A DNA stretch of 64,000 nucleotides from Amorphochlora amoebiformis (GCA_054601695.1 BAAHQB010000019.1:868001-932000), one strand, 5' to 3'; counted from the first letter of the stretch, positions 1 to 15,417 are shown. Translations and numbers: made by a program. Notes: generated by a model from the sequence alone, not told the origin.

Positions 1-32
1 TATAATATGTATTTATATCCCTTGTGTATTCC

Positions 33-75
<43 letters not shown>

Positions 76-78
76 TAG

Positions 79-192
79 GGCCCTGTTTAATACCACGCCA
101 CCACGCCTTACGAAGGAGCAAGCCATTGAGGTAATAAAGTGTACAATGATATTCATATATATATATATACACATATATATATATATTGCAAA

Positions 193-255
<63 letters not shown>

Positions 256-404
256 CATATATATATATATATATATATATACATACATATATGTGTATGC
301 ATGTAAATATGCAATATATATAAAATATACATACACACACTCACGCATATATAGAAATACATATACACACATATATTTATATACACATATATACACACAT
401 ATAC

Positions 405-436
<32 letters not shown>

Positions 437-590
437 GTGAATATGTATATATATATAATATATATATATATATGTATGTATATACAATATATATATATAT
501 ATATATATATAATGTTTTTGTGTTATTTACTCTTAATACAGGTATGCGAAGAAATGGTGAAAATTGAAGAGGCCATTGGGTATACAACAT

Positions 591-666
<76 letters not shown>

Positions 667-787
667 ATATATGTATATATATACACATATATATATATAT
701 ATATATAGTTTTGCATGTTGCATGTATGTGCCGTTATATATACATATAAACACATAAATGTGCATATACACATGTAGATATAAATAA

Positions 788-825
<38 letters not shown>

Positions 826-832
826 AAATGTA

Positions 833-870
<38 letters not shown>

Positions 871-1052
871 ACATGTGTATATGCACATTTATGTGTTTAT
901 ATGTATGTGTTTATATATATATATATATATATTATATGAATATGTATTTATATGTGTGCATATCTAATATGTATGTGTTTGTATATACGGCAAAGTTTGT
1001 GTTTATGTGTATGAATGTATATGTGTCTGTACATGTGTTTGTGTTGCTGCGC

Positions 1053-1104
<52 letters not shown>

Positions 1105-1222
1105 CGCATAGTTTACTTAATTACAAGTATGAGTATATATGTATATATACATATATGTATTTAAGTATATATATATATATATATATTATATGTACCTAAA
1201 AAATATAATACATTTTGGTATA

Positions 1223-1287
<65 letters not shown>

Positions 1288-1550
1288 TATTTGTACGTAT
1301 TTTGTATATTATATGTATAATATATACATATATGTATATATACATACACACACACACACATATATATATACATATAGATATATACATATATGTATATTTA
1401 TATACATACATACATATATACATATATTTATATATATATATATATATATGTATGTAATATATGTGTGTAAAATTCATACATACAGTGTATAAGTATATAC
1501 ACCGTAAACACACACACATATATTATATACATATATATATGTGTGTATAT

Positions 1551-1600
<50 letters not shown>

Positions 1601-1922
1601 ATGTATGTATGTATGTATATATATATGTGAATACATTTAAACATTTTAGATATATATACATATATACCCATATATACACATATATATATATATAGATACA
1701 ACTTCGCCCCCGGCCACAACCCACACGTCAAGTAGCAGACCCCTAACCCTAACCCAAACCCTGACCCTAACCCTAACCCAAACCGTAACCCTAACCCTAA
1801 CCCAAACCCTATCCCAACCCAACCCCAATCCGAACCCCAACCAGAACCCTAATCTTAACACATAGCCATCCGAACAGGCCTTAAACGCAACCTTGACACC
1901 TATGTCAACTGAATTTGCTTTG

Positions 1923-1960
<38 letters not shown>

Positions 1961-2115
1961 AATTTTTATATACATATATATGTGTGTATCTATATATGTT
2001 ATACATATATAGATGCATGCGAAACTCGATCGACCCTGTGAAGACAGAGTATAGGCCTCTGTTGTTCTATTTCGCGATTTGGTTTCAGGTTTTGAAGATT
2101 GTATAAATGTGTTTT

Positions 2116-2153
<38 letters not shown>

Positions 2154-2250
2154 AAATATACTACATATTAACGCATTCTTACTACCTTTTACATTAATAT
2201 TTTCCACATATTTACATAATATATATATATGTATATGTTATATGTGTATA

Positions 2251-2281
<31 letters not shown>

Positions 2282-2399
2282 GTTATATACATATATAATT
2301 ATATACCTGTACATATACATATATATATACGTTAATCAGAACATATTCTCTTACGGCGTTATTAGGGCTCTGGGATACAAATGCAAGCAAGCGGTATAT

Positions 2400-2438
<39 letters not shown>

Positions 2439-2517
2439 TAGGTATGTATATACGTATATGTATATATATATATATATATATGTATATTTATATGTATGTA
2501 TATAGTATACATATACA

Positions 2518-2570
<53 letters not shown>

Positions 2571-2607
2571 GCATAGATTATATATGTTTCACATGTTTTG
2601 TAATTTT

Positions 2608-2641
<34 letters not shown>

Positions 2642-2642
2642 G

Positions 2643-2676
<34 letters not shown>

Positions 2677-2739
2677 CATATATAATGTATATATATATAT
2701 ATATTATAAAAATATATGTATTATACATATACATATATA

Positions 2740-2779
<40 letters not shown>

Positions 2780-4140
2780 ATATATATGTGAATGAATACA
2801 TATACAGGTATAAATGTGTGCATACATATGTATGTATATACATATGTATCTATATACATATGTATCTATATACATGCATAAATATACATTTTTACATATG
2901 TATATATGTACATTCACCTAGGGCCCAACAAGATACTGGTGGCGCCCTGGATCTCCCGATTCAAAAGGTAACCCTAACCCTAACGCTAACCCTAACCCTA
3001 ACCCTAACCCAAACCCAAACCTTAACCTAACCTGACGCCCTAACCCTAACCTTAATTTTAATGGTTGGGGGTAAGGGTTAGGGCGTCGGGTTAGGGTTAG
3101 GGTTAGGGCAGGCCGGGTAGGATTAGGGCGTCGGGTTACCCCTAACCCTAACCCTAACCCTAACCCTTACCCCTAACCCTAACCCTAACCCCTAACTCTT
3201 AACCCTAACCCCTCACTCCGACGCACTAACCCTAACCCGACGCCCTAACCCTAGCCTAACCCCTAACCTAACCCTAACCCTAACTCTAATCCTAACCACT
3301 GACTCTAACCCTAAACCTAACCCTTACCCCTAACCCTAACCCTAACCCCTAATTCTTACCCTAAACCTAACCCGACGCACTGACCCGAACCCGACGCCCT
3401 AACCCTAACCTAACCCTTAACCCTCACCCTAACCCTAACCCGGTTAGGGTAAGGGTTAGGGTTAAGAGTTAGGGGTTAGGGTTAGGGTTAGGGATAAGGG
3501 TTACCTAACCCTTAACCATAACCCTAACCCGACGCACCGACCCGAACCCGACGCCCTAACCCTAACCTAACCCCTAACCCTTACCCGAACCCTAACCCTT
3601 ACCCCTAACCGTAACCCTAACCCCTAACTCTTAACCCTAACCCTAACCCTAACTTAACCCTTAACCCCTAACCCTAACCCCTAACCCTAATCCTAACCTA
3701 ACCTCAAACCCTAACCCTAACCCTAACTATTAGCTCAACCCGTCGTTTTCCTGCATGGAATAGGGGTAGGAATATCTCAAAACCTACCATTACTTCGCAA
3801 ACTTCACAAGGATAGAGAGGTCAGAGTTGAGATTCATCAGGGTTAGGGTTAGGTTTAGGGTTAGGGTTAGGGTTAGGGTTAAGGTTAGGGTTAGGGTTAG
3901 GGTTAGGGTTAGGGTTAGGGTTAGGGTTAGGGTTAGGGGTGGTGGAGATCGGAGGGAACTTCCGGGAAAATTCTGGACATTTTATTTATTTTTTTTTTTA
4001 ATGGTTGTGTTAGTCAAGAATGTGTGTGTATGGTTGTGGATAGAAACAAGAATATATATATATTTATATGCATTATATATATAGTTTTATATATATGTAC
4101 ACATATGTATATATATATATATATAAATATATACGTATCT

Positions 4141-4172
<32 letters not shown>

Positions 4173-4747
4173 GCATAGTATATACATACATATATATATA
4201 TACATATATATACTATATTATATATATATATATTTTTAATATGTACGGGAGTCGGGTATAGAAGAAGAAATCTCCAGTAAGAAGATTCTTAAGCTCAAGT
4301 TAATATACATATATATATACATATATATACTATATTATATATATATATATATAATATAATATAATGATAGTCTGGTATAGAAGAAGAAATCTCCAATAAG
4401 ATTCTTAAGCTCAAGTTTTTCTTTTTCAGGTATTTTGGGAATATTAAGCTCAAGTTTGTCTTTTTCCAGGTATTTTTGGTCGAGTTGCCCTGGGTATGTC
4501 TAAGGCTGGGTGAAACGCCCCCAGCTCCAGACGAGGTTAGAGTAAGGGTTAGGGGTCAGATATGGCTATATAGATATATATATATATATGTGTATATAAT
4601 ATAGATATATATATATATATATATACCCGCAGCCCCATACGAGGTTAGGGTAAGGGTTAGGGGTCAGATATATATATATATATATATGTATATTTATATA
4701 TATGTATATGCCCCCAGCTCCTGACGAGGTTAGGGTAAGGGTTAGGG

Positions 4748-4810
<63 letters not shown>

Positions 4811-5274
4811 CCCCATAAATGAGGTTAGAATTAACTAAGAATGGATACTAGCAGAAAAGTATACAAACCCTAACCCTAACCCTAACCACACACACACATC
4901 CCCTCCCACCCAACACCATGCAAACCAAGCCATGAGATCTGCTGAGGTCGCTTCCAGCACACACACAACAGCCCCACTAAGTGGCAGAGTCAATGGCCCT
5001 AGGGCTAATACACGCTGAACAACATCAAATTTAAAATTCGATTGCTTTATTCTGGTCGAAATTGCCTAAGTCTGGACAATCTCATCCTAGCCCCATCCTA
5101 TGCTATAAGTGAGTGTAAGTTGGTTTTCAGTTCGTCCGAACCATTGAGCTGATGCTATCGAACCACGGAAGATGGAATGCAGGGTAAGAATCTTTGGGGG
5201 GTAGGGTTAATGTTTGCATGTGTGTTGGTATGGTGTGTGTGTAATGTATGTATGTGTATGTATGTATGTGTATG

Positions 5275-5320
<46 letters not shown>

Positions 5321-5329
5321 GTGTGTGTG

Positions 5330-5368
<39 letters not shown>

Positions 5369-5376
5369 AATATACA

Positions 5377-5415
<39 letters not shown>

Positions 5416-5475
5416 CGTGTGTGTGTGCGTTATTATAGATTAGGCAATGTGTGTATGTGCGGATGTATAGATATG

Positions 5476-5518
<43 letters not shown>

Positions 5519-5577
5519 ATATATTTATGGGTGTGGTTGAGGGCTAATGTGTGTATGTGTACGGATATACAGGTATG

Positions 5578-5628
<51 letters not shown>

Positions 5629-5643
5629 TATAAGTATACATAT

Positions 5644-5689
<46 letters not shown>

Positions 5690-5806
5690 ATATATTTATA
5701 TATAAAAATCTTTATATAGATGTGTGTGTAAATGCAAGGTGAACAAATTCACATACACATACACTTACTTCAATACCTTTGTACTACATGCATATAAATA
5801 TATATA

Positions 5807-5852
<46 letters not shown>

Positions 5853-6144
5853 TATATATAATATGAATATACATATATATATATATATATATATGTATGA
5901 ACACAAATAAATAAACATGTACACACACACATGTAAGTATACATACACACACATACATGTACATATATATATATATGTATATGTGTGTATATATATAAAT
6001 TTATATATATATATATAATGTATATATATATATATATATGTACATGTATATATTCATATCTATCGGTCCATAAAAGTGTACAGCTTTAGTATTATATACA
6101 TTCATGTCTACATATATATATGTATATATTATTACTATTATTAC

Positions 6145-6235
<91 letters not shown>

Positions 6236-6297
6236 TATATCATGTATATATAGGGCGTGCTTTATAGGTCATTCATACGGAACATGTGCCATAGCAT

Positions 6298-6357
<60 letters not shown>

Positions 6358-6359
6358 TA

Positions 6360-6424
<65 letters not shown>

Positions 6425-6684
6425 TATATATATATACATGTATATATATATATATAAATGTACATATATATATATATTTATATTTTTGTGTATATAGGAA
6501 AACATACACATTTATTTCTATAATTTTATATACTTATTTGTTATTAGACCCTATATTTATACGAATATTTATGTACTAGTATTATATGTTATAAATATGT
6601 ATATGTGTGTGTTGTGTGCATGTGTTTTCATATAAATATATATTACATATGAATATATGTATATATATACATATATATATATTC

Positions 6685-6727
<43 letters not shown>

Positions 6728-7312
6728 AGCCATAATATGCATTAATGTATGTATACATATGTGAAGAAATATATGTATAGATACAGATATAGATATATAT
6801 ATATATACCTATATTTACACATAATAACATATATATATATATATATATTAATTAAATATATCAAAACCCTAACCTAGTCTATATTTTAGCACATATACCT
6901 ATTTATATATACATATAACAATATATATATATATATATATATTTATGATTATATTTAAGGTCCTAAGAACACGCCCCCAGCTCGTGCGCAGGTCACATAC
7001 CCTCAACCTGCTTACCCTAACCCTAACCCTAACCCTAACCCTAATCCTGCACGGGATGCACCTAACCGAGACCAGGATAAGTAACCTAAAGTCCTAACTT
7101 AGCATATGTAACCCTAACGTTCTAACTTAGCATGGTTCTCATCGAGCCAGTCTGTCTTCTACTGTTTTCGTACCACGTTTGCTATAATTTCCTCTACAAT
7201 CCAAACAACAAGGTTTGAGAATTGAAAGAATTGATCCGTAGGAATCTGTATGTTTGTGCGTGACAGTCGTGGGACACTTAATACATATATGTATATATAT
7301 ATATATATACAC

Positions 7313-7352
<40 letters not shown>

Positions 7353-8116
7353 ATAATATATCTATATTTCTCGTCTATGTATACATACATATGTATATCT
7401 ACATATATCTATATATCCATACATATATAAATATACCAATTATAAACATAAGAAAAATCCAGATGTATACCTACAAACATATATATACATACACACACAT
7501 ACAAACACACATACATACATACATACATATAAATACCACAAATACATACAAGAGGCTCAGGGTGATGGTCCATACACACACATCCTAACCCAAACCCTAG
7601 CCCTAACCCTAACTCTAACCCTAACCCTAGCCCTCACCCTAACTCCAACCCTAACCCTAGCCCTAACCTAGCCCCACACTGTGGAGGAGTAAATATTCCT
7701 CGGACTAAGACTTGCTGAATAATCTGATCCTAATCCTAACCCTAACCCCAGCCCTAACCCTAACTCTAACCCTAACCCTAACTAAATGGCTGAATCAATG
7801 CCCGTAGGGCTAAGACATGATGAATAATCTCACCCTAACCCTAACCCTAATCCTAACCCTAACCCTAACCCTAACCCTAACCCTAACCAACACGATCTGC
7901 TGTTATCCCAACAGTACGATAGCCCCACTCTGTGGAGGAGTCAATGGTCCTCGGACTAAGATATGCTGAACAATCTGATCCTAACCCTAACCCTAACCCT
8001 AACCCTAACCCTAACCTTAAGCTCTGGGGAAGGACAGCGATGTGGCTGGCTGGAAGCGAAATGAGCGTTGCCTACGCCCTAACACGGTGGTTTGAATATA
8101 TGTATGTATGTGTATG

Positions 8117-8147
<31 letters not shown>

Positions 8148-8180
8148 GTATTATATATATATATATATATAATATGTTCT

Positions 8181-8249
<69 letters not shown>

Positions 8250-9152
8250 CTATTTGAATATATGTGTATGTATTAGAGATATATATTTAGATATATATAT
8301 ATGTAATATATACATATATATGTATATATGTATACATATACATAGTATATACATGCAAATATTTGTGTGTGTGTGTGCTTGTATAAAAATGACTAAATGA
8401 TATGTCGTAATTCTTTATATATATATATATATATATATGTGTATATGTATGTATTTATATATATACATTATGCATATATATACATATGTTAATATAAAAT
8501 TTAAATCTTCGTACACAATCCCACCTCAAACCCTAACCCTAACTGTAACCCTAACCGTAACCCTAACCCTAACCCTAACCCTAACTCTAATCCTAACCCC
8601 TGACTACAAGCTAAGAAACTCCTGAGATAGATCCTAACCCTAACCCTAACCCTTACCCCAACCCTAACCCTAACCCTAACCCTTACCCCAACCCTAACCC
8701 TAACCCTAACCCCATCCCTTACCCTAACCTAACCCTAAACCTAACCAGCATAACAGCCTATTAAGTGGCAGAGTCAATGGCCCTTGGGCTAAGACATGCT
8801 TACTAATCTCATCCTGACCCTAACCCTAACTCTAACCCAAACCCTAACCCTAACGCTAAGCCTAACCCTAACCGTAGGCACTTCTGGTGGCAGTCCAATA
8901 CTCTACTGGTATAGATATAACAATATATATATATATGTATGTAAGTAAATACATCTATATATGTATATATATATGTATATTCCTCTCCGATATATATATA
9001 TATATATGTATATTATTCACCTATTTAGGCAACTGATTTTCCGAAATACGCATCTATATTCCTCTCTGCAGTCCATATGCATATATATATATATATATAT
9101 TAATACTAATTAGGTGAATATATATATATATATATATGTACATATATTAATA

Positions 9153-9184
<32 letters not shown>

Positions 9185-9330
9185 TTTAATAGAATATAAA
9201 TATATATACATGTGCATATGGACTGCAGAGAGGAATGTAGGTGCGTATTTCGGAAAACCACTTACCTAATTAGATGAATATATAGTAAGTGATTTTCCGA
9301 AATACGCATCTATATTCCTCTCTGCAGTCC

Positions 9331-9363
<33 letters not shown>

Positions 9364-9646
9364 ATATATATATATATATATATTCACCTAATTAGGTAAG
9401 TGATTTTCCGAAATACGCATCTATATTCCTCTCTGCAGACGACTTTATTATACCGAGCAAGTATGTATATATACTGTACATAATATGCATATATGATACA
9501 TATGCATACATATATATATATATATGTAAACATATATATATATATATATAATATATATGTATATATATGTAAACATATATATATATATATATAAGTATAA
9601 TAGTCCCTATCTTTTTGTGTAATTATATTACTGTATTATATACATG

Positions 9647-9683
<37 letters not shown>

Positions 9684-10215
9684 GTGTGTGTGTTTACATA
9701 ATAACATACATATTCTTATTCAAATTTCTTTCCCCCACGATTATAATCCTTATTTACCCGATTTATTAATATTCCCAGATATATTCGCAAATGGCTCAGT
9801 CTTCACCCCCGTTGTAACGAGTATACAGGGTCAACCCTAACCCTAACCCTAACTAACCCTAACCCTAACCCTAACCCTAACCCTAACTCACCTCTACTGA
9901 GGTCGCTCCCAGCATAACAGCCCCACTCAGTGGCGGAGTTAGTAACTCTAGGGCTACGACATGCTGAATAATCTAATCCTAACCCTAACAACCATAATCC
10001 TAACCGTAACCCTAACCCTAACCCTAACCCTAACCCTAACCCTAACCCTAACCCTAACCCAATCGGTAGGAAAACACCTTGTGGAGAGGAGGAGAAAGGG
10101 TATCATACGGATATAAAGATATGTATATATGTATGTACATTTACATATGTACATATATATATTTATATATATATATATAGAAAATACTTATATTGTATAT
10201 ATTTTTATATATGTT

Positions 10216-10262
<47 letters not shown>

Positions 10263-10455
10263 ATATGTTTATATATACATATTTGTATTTATATATTTTA
10301 TATCTATTTGCACATGCGTCTGTGCTAACACTAACCCTAACCCTAACCCTAACCCTAACCCTAGCCCTAGCCCTAGCACACATTTGCGCTATGAAGAGGA
10401 AGGCAGTCACGGCCCTAAATCCCGTATAATAGTCGACTGGTATATTAAGATATAA
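79..10455 (+). CDS. Alpha/beta hydrolase-fold protein, 17 exons, 5' end missing
   Basis: Exons 79-130, 542-579, 1696-1731, 2013-2081, 2366-2393, 2922-2967, 3734-3819, 4470-4535, 5131-5183, 6254-6299, 6960-6991, 7131-7212, 8022-8101, 8878-8908, 9396-9460, 9779-9829, 10377-10455 join in one frame (about 312 residues) to a TAA stop. The protein reads TRYWWRPG then [11 protein letters not shown] (oxyanion region), VFLVELPW, the nucleophile elbow [10 protein letters not shown] (Ser in exon 10), [11 protein letters not shown], an acidic strand [11 protein letters not shown] and the likely catalytic His in EEEGSHGPK. This order is typical of alpha/beta hydrolases of the YWYRPG...VVFLHGIG group known from fungi and protists; the substrate is unknown. 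Introns are (AT)n or CCCTAA arrays. The first exon begins in mid-protein, so the start codon lies left of the window. The fold is confident; individual small exons (2, 5, 11, 14) are less so. Confidence 0.85.
1739..1855. repeat. Telomere-like CCCTAA array in a hydrolase intron
   Basis: Imperfect CCCTAA/CCCAAA hexamers fill the intron following the exon that ends at 1731. Confidence 0.9.
2969..3940. repeat. Telomere-like arrays around hydrolase exon 7
   Basis: CCCTAA hexamers with GACGCCCTAACCC and other variants run from 2969 to 3730, with two patches in the opposite orientation (about 3068-3135 and 3440-3505). After the exon at 3734-3819 a TTAGGG array runs 3840-3936. The donor of the exon ending 2967 is GTAACCC and runs straight into the array. 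Confidence 0.95.
4256..4830 (+). repeat. Partial copies of hydrolase exon 8 edges
   Basis: The true exon is 4470-4535. Its upstream acceptor context (tagaagaagaaatctcca... cttaagctcaag) occurs at about 4258-4300, again at 4378-4415 and partly at 4443-4453. Its 3' edge plus donor (ccccagctcc.gacgaggtta, then gggtaagggttagggg) is copied at about 4626-4672, 4711-4750 and, degraded, 4802-4828. The copies are separated by (AT)n. Confidence 0.75.
4860..5030 (+). repeat. Dispersed element copy beside a short CCCTAA run
   Basis: At 4917-5018 is a copy of the dispersed element (catgagatctgctgaggtcg ... gccccactaagtggcagagt ... ggccctagggctaa), preceded by three CCCTAA units and a CA run. Confidence 0.75.
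6124..6182. repeat. (ATT)n microsatellite
   Basis: About 58 bases of ATT triplets merge into (AT)n, inside a hydrolase intron. Similar ATT tracts occur at 37938-38018, 46364-46412 and 57294-57393. Confidence 0.95.
7583..8021. repeat. CCCTAA array with three dispersed-element copies
   Basis: Copies of the ATGCTGAATAATCTGATCC element end at about 7733, 7835 and 7985 within CCCTAA hexamers. The array ends in ccttaag, which is the acceptor of the hydrolase exon at 8022. Confidence 0.9.
8525..8877. repeat. CCCTAA array with one dispersed-element copy
   Basis: The array fills the intron before the exon at 8878; an element copy lies at about 8748-8818. A second unit type, ccctaacccttaccccaacc, is tandemly repeated at 8640-8705. 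Confidence 0.9.
9016..9345. repeat. Three truncated copies of hydrolase exon 15, one inverted
   Basis: The intact exon at 9396-9460 encodes [15 protein letters not shown]. Its first part (tgattttccgaaatacgc through ctctctgcag) is repeated directly at about 9016-9077 and 9286-9333 and in inverted orientation at about 9207-9282. Each copy stops at or just past ctgcag and is flanked by (AT)n, so the copies lack the acidic motif and donor. Confidence 0.85.
9834..10064. repeat. CCCTAA arrays flanking a dispersed-element copy
   Basis: Element copy at about 9893-9978 (ctgaggtcgctcccagcata ... ctagggctacgacatgctga) lies between CCCTAA runs in a hydrolase intron. Confidence 0.9.
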
Positions 10456-10540
10456 AGAAATGTACATATATAAATATATATACATATATATATGTAAATA
10501 AGTTACATATATTCATATATATATATATATATGTATATGT

Positions 10541-10571
<31 letters not shown>

Positions 10572-10672
10572 TAATAGTCGACTGGTATGTTAAGATCTAC
10601 AGTTTTATATATACATACATACATATATATATATATATAAATTATACATATGTATATGGAACGAGCTTAGTG

Positions 10673-10717
<45 letters not shown>

Positions 10718-10746
10718 TGTTTATGTCCATTTATGTATATTAAATA

Positions 10747-10781
<35 letters not shown>

Positions 10782-10889
10782 TGTATTTATTGTATATACA
10801 TATGAATTTATATGCATTTTAAATGTATAGAATACATATCTTCCATACCATACCACACCATACAGATATATAAACATGTATATACATAC

Positions 10890-10929
<40 letters not shown>

Positions 10930-11017
10930 AGTATCAAACCCCAGGCTCTCTCCCCCCTAGACCCCTCTTTCCTCTCTCTCTAATGCTAAAGCCGCATTTT
11001 TAATAATCAGAGCTCAG
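10456..11017. other. Intergenic stretch, AT microsatellite
   Basis: Between the hydrolase stop and the candidate start of the next gene. It holds (AT)n tracts, the copy of the hydrolase terminal exon and about 80 bases of unique sequence (10926-11010). No gene seen. Confidence 0.5.
10570..10600 (+). repeat. Copy of the end of the hydrolase terminal exon
   Basis: The string tagtcgactggtatgttaag at about 10574-10595 repeats the end of the hydrolase coding sequence (10427-10450), just downstream of the stop codon and after an AT tract. Confidence 0.7.
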
Positions 11018-11346
11018 ATGAAGGAGAGAAGAGAGAGAGAGGAAAGGGCGGAGGGAGAGGAAGAGAGAAGAGAGCTCGGAGGGATAAGGGGAGAGAAGAG
11101 AGAGAAGAGAGAGGAGACAGCAGAAAGAGGAGATAGCAGAGAGAGGAGAGGAGAGAAGGTTATTAATCGAAAGGATATTAATCTTGAATCTGTCTGCGAA
11201 GTCGTCTGATTTTTGGCATTTTTCAGGTTAGAGCGTGTCGACCACGGGTTTGCATTAGTTTGGAGGTTTGTGTATGTGGAGAAACATATTAGTAGTGTGT
11301 ATATTATATTGTATTATATGTGTGTGTGTGTATGTATATATATGTG

Positions 11347-11404
<58 letters not shown>

Positions 11405-11515
11405 TATAAATGTATATATACATACGTATAATATGAATTTATTCACAATATATATGTGTATGTGTATATGATATGTACAGATATACACATCCATGGATAT
11501 ATATACAATATACAC

Positions 11516-11581
<66 letters not shown>

Positions 11582-11763
11582 TGAACTCTTACTCACAAAT
11601 ATACAAATACATATGTACACGTGTACATATATATATATATATATATATGAGTATAAATATGATGTAAATATGTATATATATATATATACTATATATACAT
11701 TTTCGCACACATACATTGATTTATATATGTAATATCGGTATATTTATATATATATATATATAC

Positions 11764-11809
<46 letters not shown>

Positions 11810-12020
11810 ATGTATGTATATATATAATATATATACAGGTATATTCACACAAGAGTACAACAGGTATCGGGCTAGGGTTATGGTTAGGGTTGGGGTTAGG
11901 GCTGGGGTTAGGGTTGGGGTTTGTTAGCATTCAAGTTTAGCTTAGCGCGGTTTTGACTATTAGTCGAGTTATTAGGGTTAGCTTAGGGGTATATATATAC
12001 ATATATCGCTATAAGTAATA

Positions 12021-12069
<49 letters not shown>

Positions 12070-12136
12070 GTGTGTGTATGTATATATATATATATATATA
12101 TATCTTTGTATGTATACATGTGTGTAAATGTCTGTA

Positions 12137-12178
<42 letters not shown>

Positions 12179-13177
12179 TGTATGTGTGTGTGTTTATATT
12201 TGTAATGTGTTAATGTGCATTTGTATGTTTACATATATAGTTATATTACATACATGTGTGTGTATATATATATATATATATAATAATTATAAAAATATGT
12301 ATACTTAAATATATACATATATATATATATATGCATATATCTACATATGTCTATATTTATTTCTGTGAATGTACGCATGTACAATACACCTACGTATAAA
12401 TCATAAGTATATTTACATACATACGTACTACATATATATAAATGTATATACATATAAATATATATATACATATATCTATATATATATATATATATAAATA
12501 TATAGCGCTTATTTGAGCTCGATGAACTTGTCTACAAAGACGATTTAGTAACCCTAACCCTAACCCTAACCCTAATCCTAACCCTAACCCTAATCCTAAC
12601 CCTAACCCTAATCCTAACCCTAACCCTAACCCTAACCCTAACCCTAAACCTAAACCTGCCGAGGTGACTCCCAGCATAATATCCCCACCCGGTGGCGGGG
12701 CCGATGGCCCAAGGGCTAAGCCATGCTGATAATCTCATCCTAACCCTAACCCTAATCCCAACCCTAAACCATCTGAGGTCGCTCCCGGCATAATAACACC
12801 ACTAACGGTGGAGTCTCGGACCCTAGGGCTAAGACATGCTGAATAATCTGATCCCAACCCTAACCAACTCTAGACCAACCTCAGCTCTCACGTTAAGCTG
12901 ACACTACGCTAACCCTAATTTCAGGCACGAGGAAGTACCGCCTCGAAGTGCGAACCAGCCCACAGTCTCGGTAGCCTAGCGCTAACCCTAACCCAGACCG
13001 TCAAAACCCTAACCCTAACCCTAGACCTTCTCTCCTTGAGAAAAAATGAAATGTACAATCTTTCTTGAATCGAAATGCACACCCTCACCCCTCATGGGAG
13101 CGAAACACTGATGTGCCTGTTTAGTAGAATACAGGCTTTCACGGGCTATCAACACGCATGTACATTTTAACACGGTC

Positions 13178-13229
<52 letters not shown>

Positions 13230-13514
13230 CGTGTACATGGATACATAATTCTCACGGATCAGCCGAAATCTAATGATCAGCCGAAATTTAATAATCAGCC
13301 GAAAATTTAACGATCGTCCGAAATTTAATCCTTGACACGTGTTGGTCTTAATCCGTACCTTAGGCCTTGGACTGGGTTGGGACTCTCTACTTTGTCCTCC
13401 TCCAAAGCGAAGCACTAGCCGGTAGCCACAATTTTTGAAACAAAATTTAATTTTTTTCCGATTTGGGCGGGACGTTTACGTTTGATGTATACGTACATAG
13501 ATTATGTGTGTATG

Positions 13515-13558
<44 letters not shown>

Positions 13559-14725
13559 TATTTATTTATATATGTATATATATATGTGTGTGTATAAACA
13601 TATGTATGTATGCGTAATATATATACACATATATATATATATATAATATATAATACGCGTAATATATACAACATATATATATACATCACATATCTATGTT
13701 TATGCGCATATGTGAATACATATATGTAGTTCGATTGAAAGGAATGGTAGACACCCAAGGGGTGTATCTGGTATTTTCCTTACCCTCCCCTTAACTCTAA
13801 CCCTAACCCTAGCCCCAATCAAGATATTCTTAACAATCTGATCCAACCCTAACTCTAACCCTAACCCTAGCCCTAATCAAGATATTCTGAACAATCTAAC
13901 CCTAACCCTAACTTTAACGCTAACCCTAGCCCTAATCAAGAAATCCTGAATAATCTGATCCTAACCATAACTCTAACCCTAACCCTCTAACCCAAACCCT
14001 AGCTCTAATCAAGATATTCTGAACAATCTGATCCTAACCCTAACTCTAACCCCAACCCTAGCCCTAATCAAGATATTCTGATCTGATCCTAACCATAACT
14101 CTAACCCTAACCCTCTAACCCTAACCCTAGCTCTAATCAAGATATTCTGAACAATCTGATCCTAACTCTAACCCCAACCCTAGCCCTAATCAAGATATTC
14201 TGAATAATCCCTAACTCTAACCCTAACCCTCTAATCAAGATACTCTGAACAATCTGATCCTAACCCTAACCCTAATCAAGATATTCTGAACAATCTGATC
14301 CTAACCCTAACTCTAACCCTAACCCTCTAACCCTAACCCTAGCCCTAGCTCTAATGAAGATATTCTGAACAATCTGATCCTAACCCTAAGTCTAACCCTA
14401 ACCCTAGCCCTAATCAAGATATTCTGAACAATCTGATCCTAATAACTCTAACCCTAACCTTAGCCCTAATCAAGATATTCTGAACAATCTGATCTTAACC
14501 CTAACCCTAACCCTAACTATAACCTTAGGAGGCAGAACGCATGAGGAAAGGGTATATTTTGAATATAACAGTGATATTGTTATTATCATATGCATATACC
14601 CTAAAATGTAAATGTGTATGTGCATACATGTTGATATGTAGATAAATATGCATCTATTTATGTATTTATATGTATACATGTATATGTATATATATTAGAT
14701 ATGCCATGTAGATATATATGTACAA

Positions 14726-14764
<39 letters not shown>

Positions 14765-15379
14765 CATATATTTATAAATTACATATTTAAATACAATACA
14801 CATCTGATTTATAATTGTGAACGTGTTTATACACCTTATGTTGGTAACCCTAACCCTAACCCTAACCCTGCAAACCAACACATGAGATCTGCTGAGGTCG
14901 CTCCCAGCATAACAGCCCCACTAAGTAGCGAAGTCAATGCCACTAGGGCTAAGACATGCCGAATAATCCCATCCCAACCCTTACGCTACCCCTAACCCTA
15001 ACCCTAACCCTAACCCTAACCCTAACCCTAATCGTAACCCTAACCCTGCAAACCAAATCATGAGATCTGTTGTAGTCGCTCTCAGCATACCAGCCCCACT
15101 GAGTAGCGACCTAAACATGCTGAATCTTCGGATCCTAACAATTACACTACCGTACTCCTCTAACCCTAACCCTAACCCTAACCCTAACGCTAACCCTAAC
15201 CCTTATCGTACCCCAAAGGAATTAGGTGAAATCGAGGGTTCCATTAGTTCAAGTTGTGGTGAGAAAGAGAGAAAAAGGATTAGAAGAAAAAAGGAAGGAA
15301 AGAAAGAGAGCTGAGAGAAAGGAAGGGGGGGGGGGAGAGGGGAATAGATAAGGAAGGAGAAAGAAAGGGGGGGAAGAGG

Positions 15380-15417
<38 letters not shown>

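Noticed and set aside
13-773. Long open frames of alternating Ile/Tyr on both strands, here and throughout
   Set aside because: They are translations of (AT)n tracts; the same region codes on all frames and has no protein-like composition.
7239-7290. Exon [15 protein letters not shown] in the hydrolase gene
   Set aside because: Its phase does not fit the exon ending 7212, whereas the exon at 8022 does and matches the expected family sequence.
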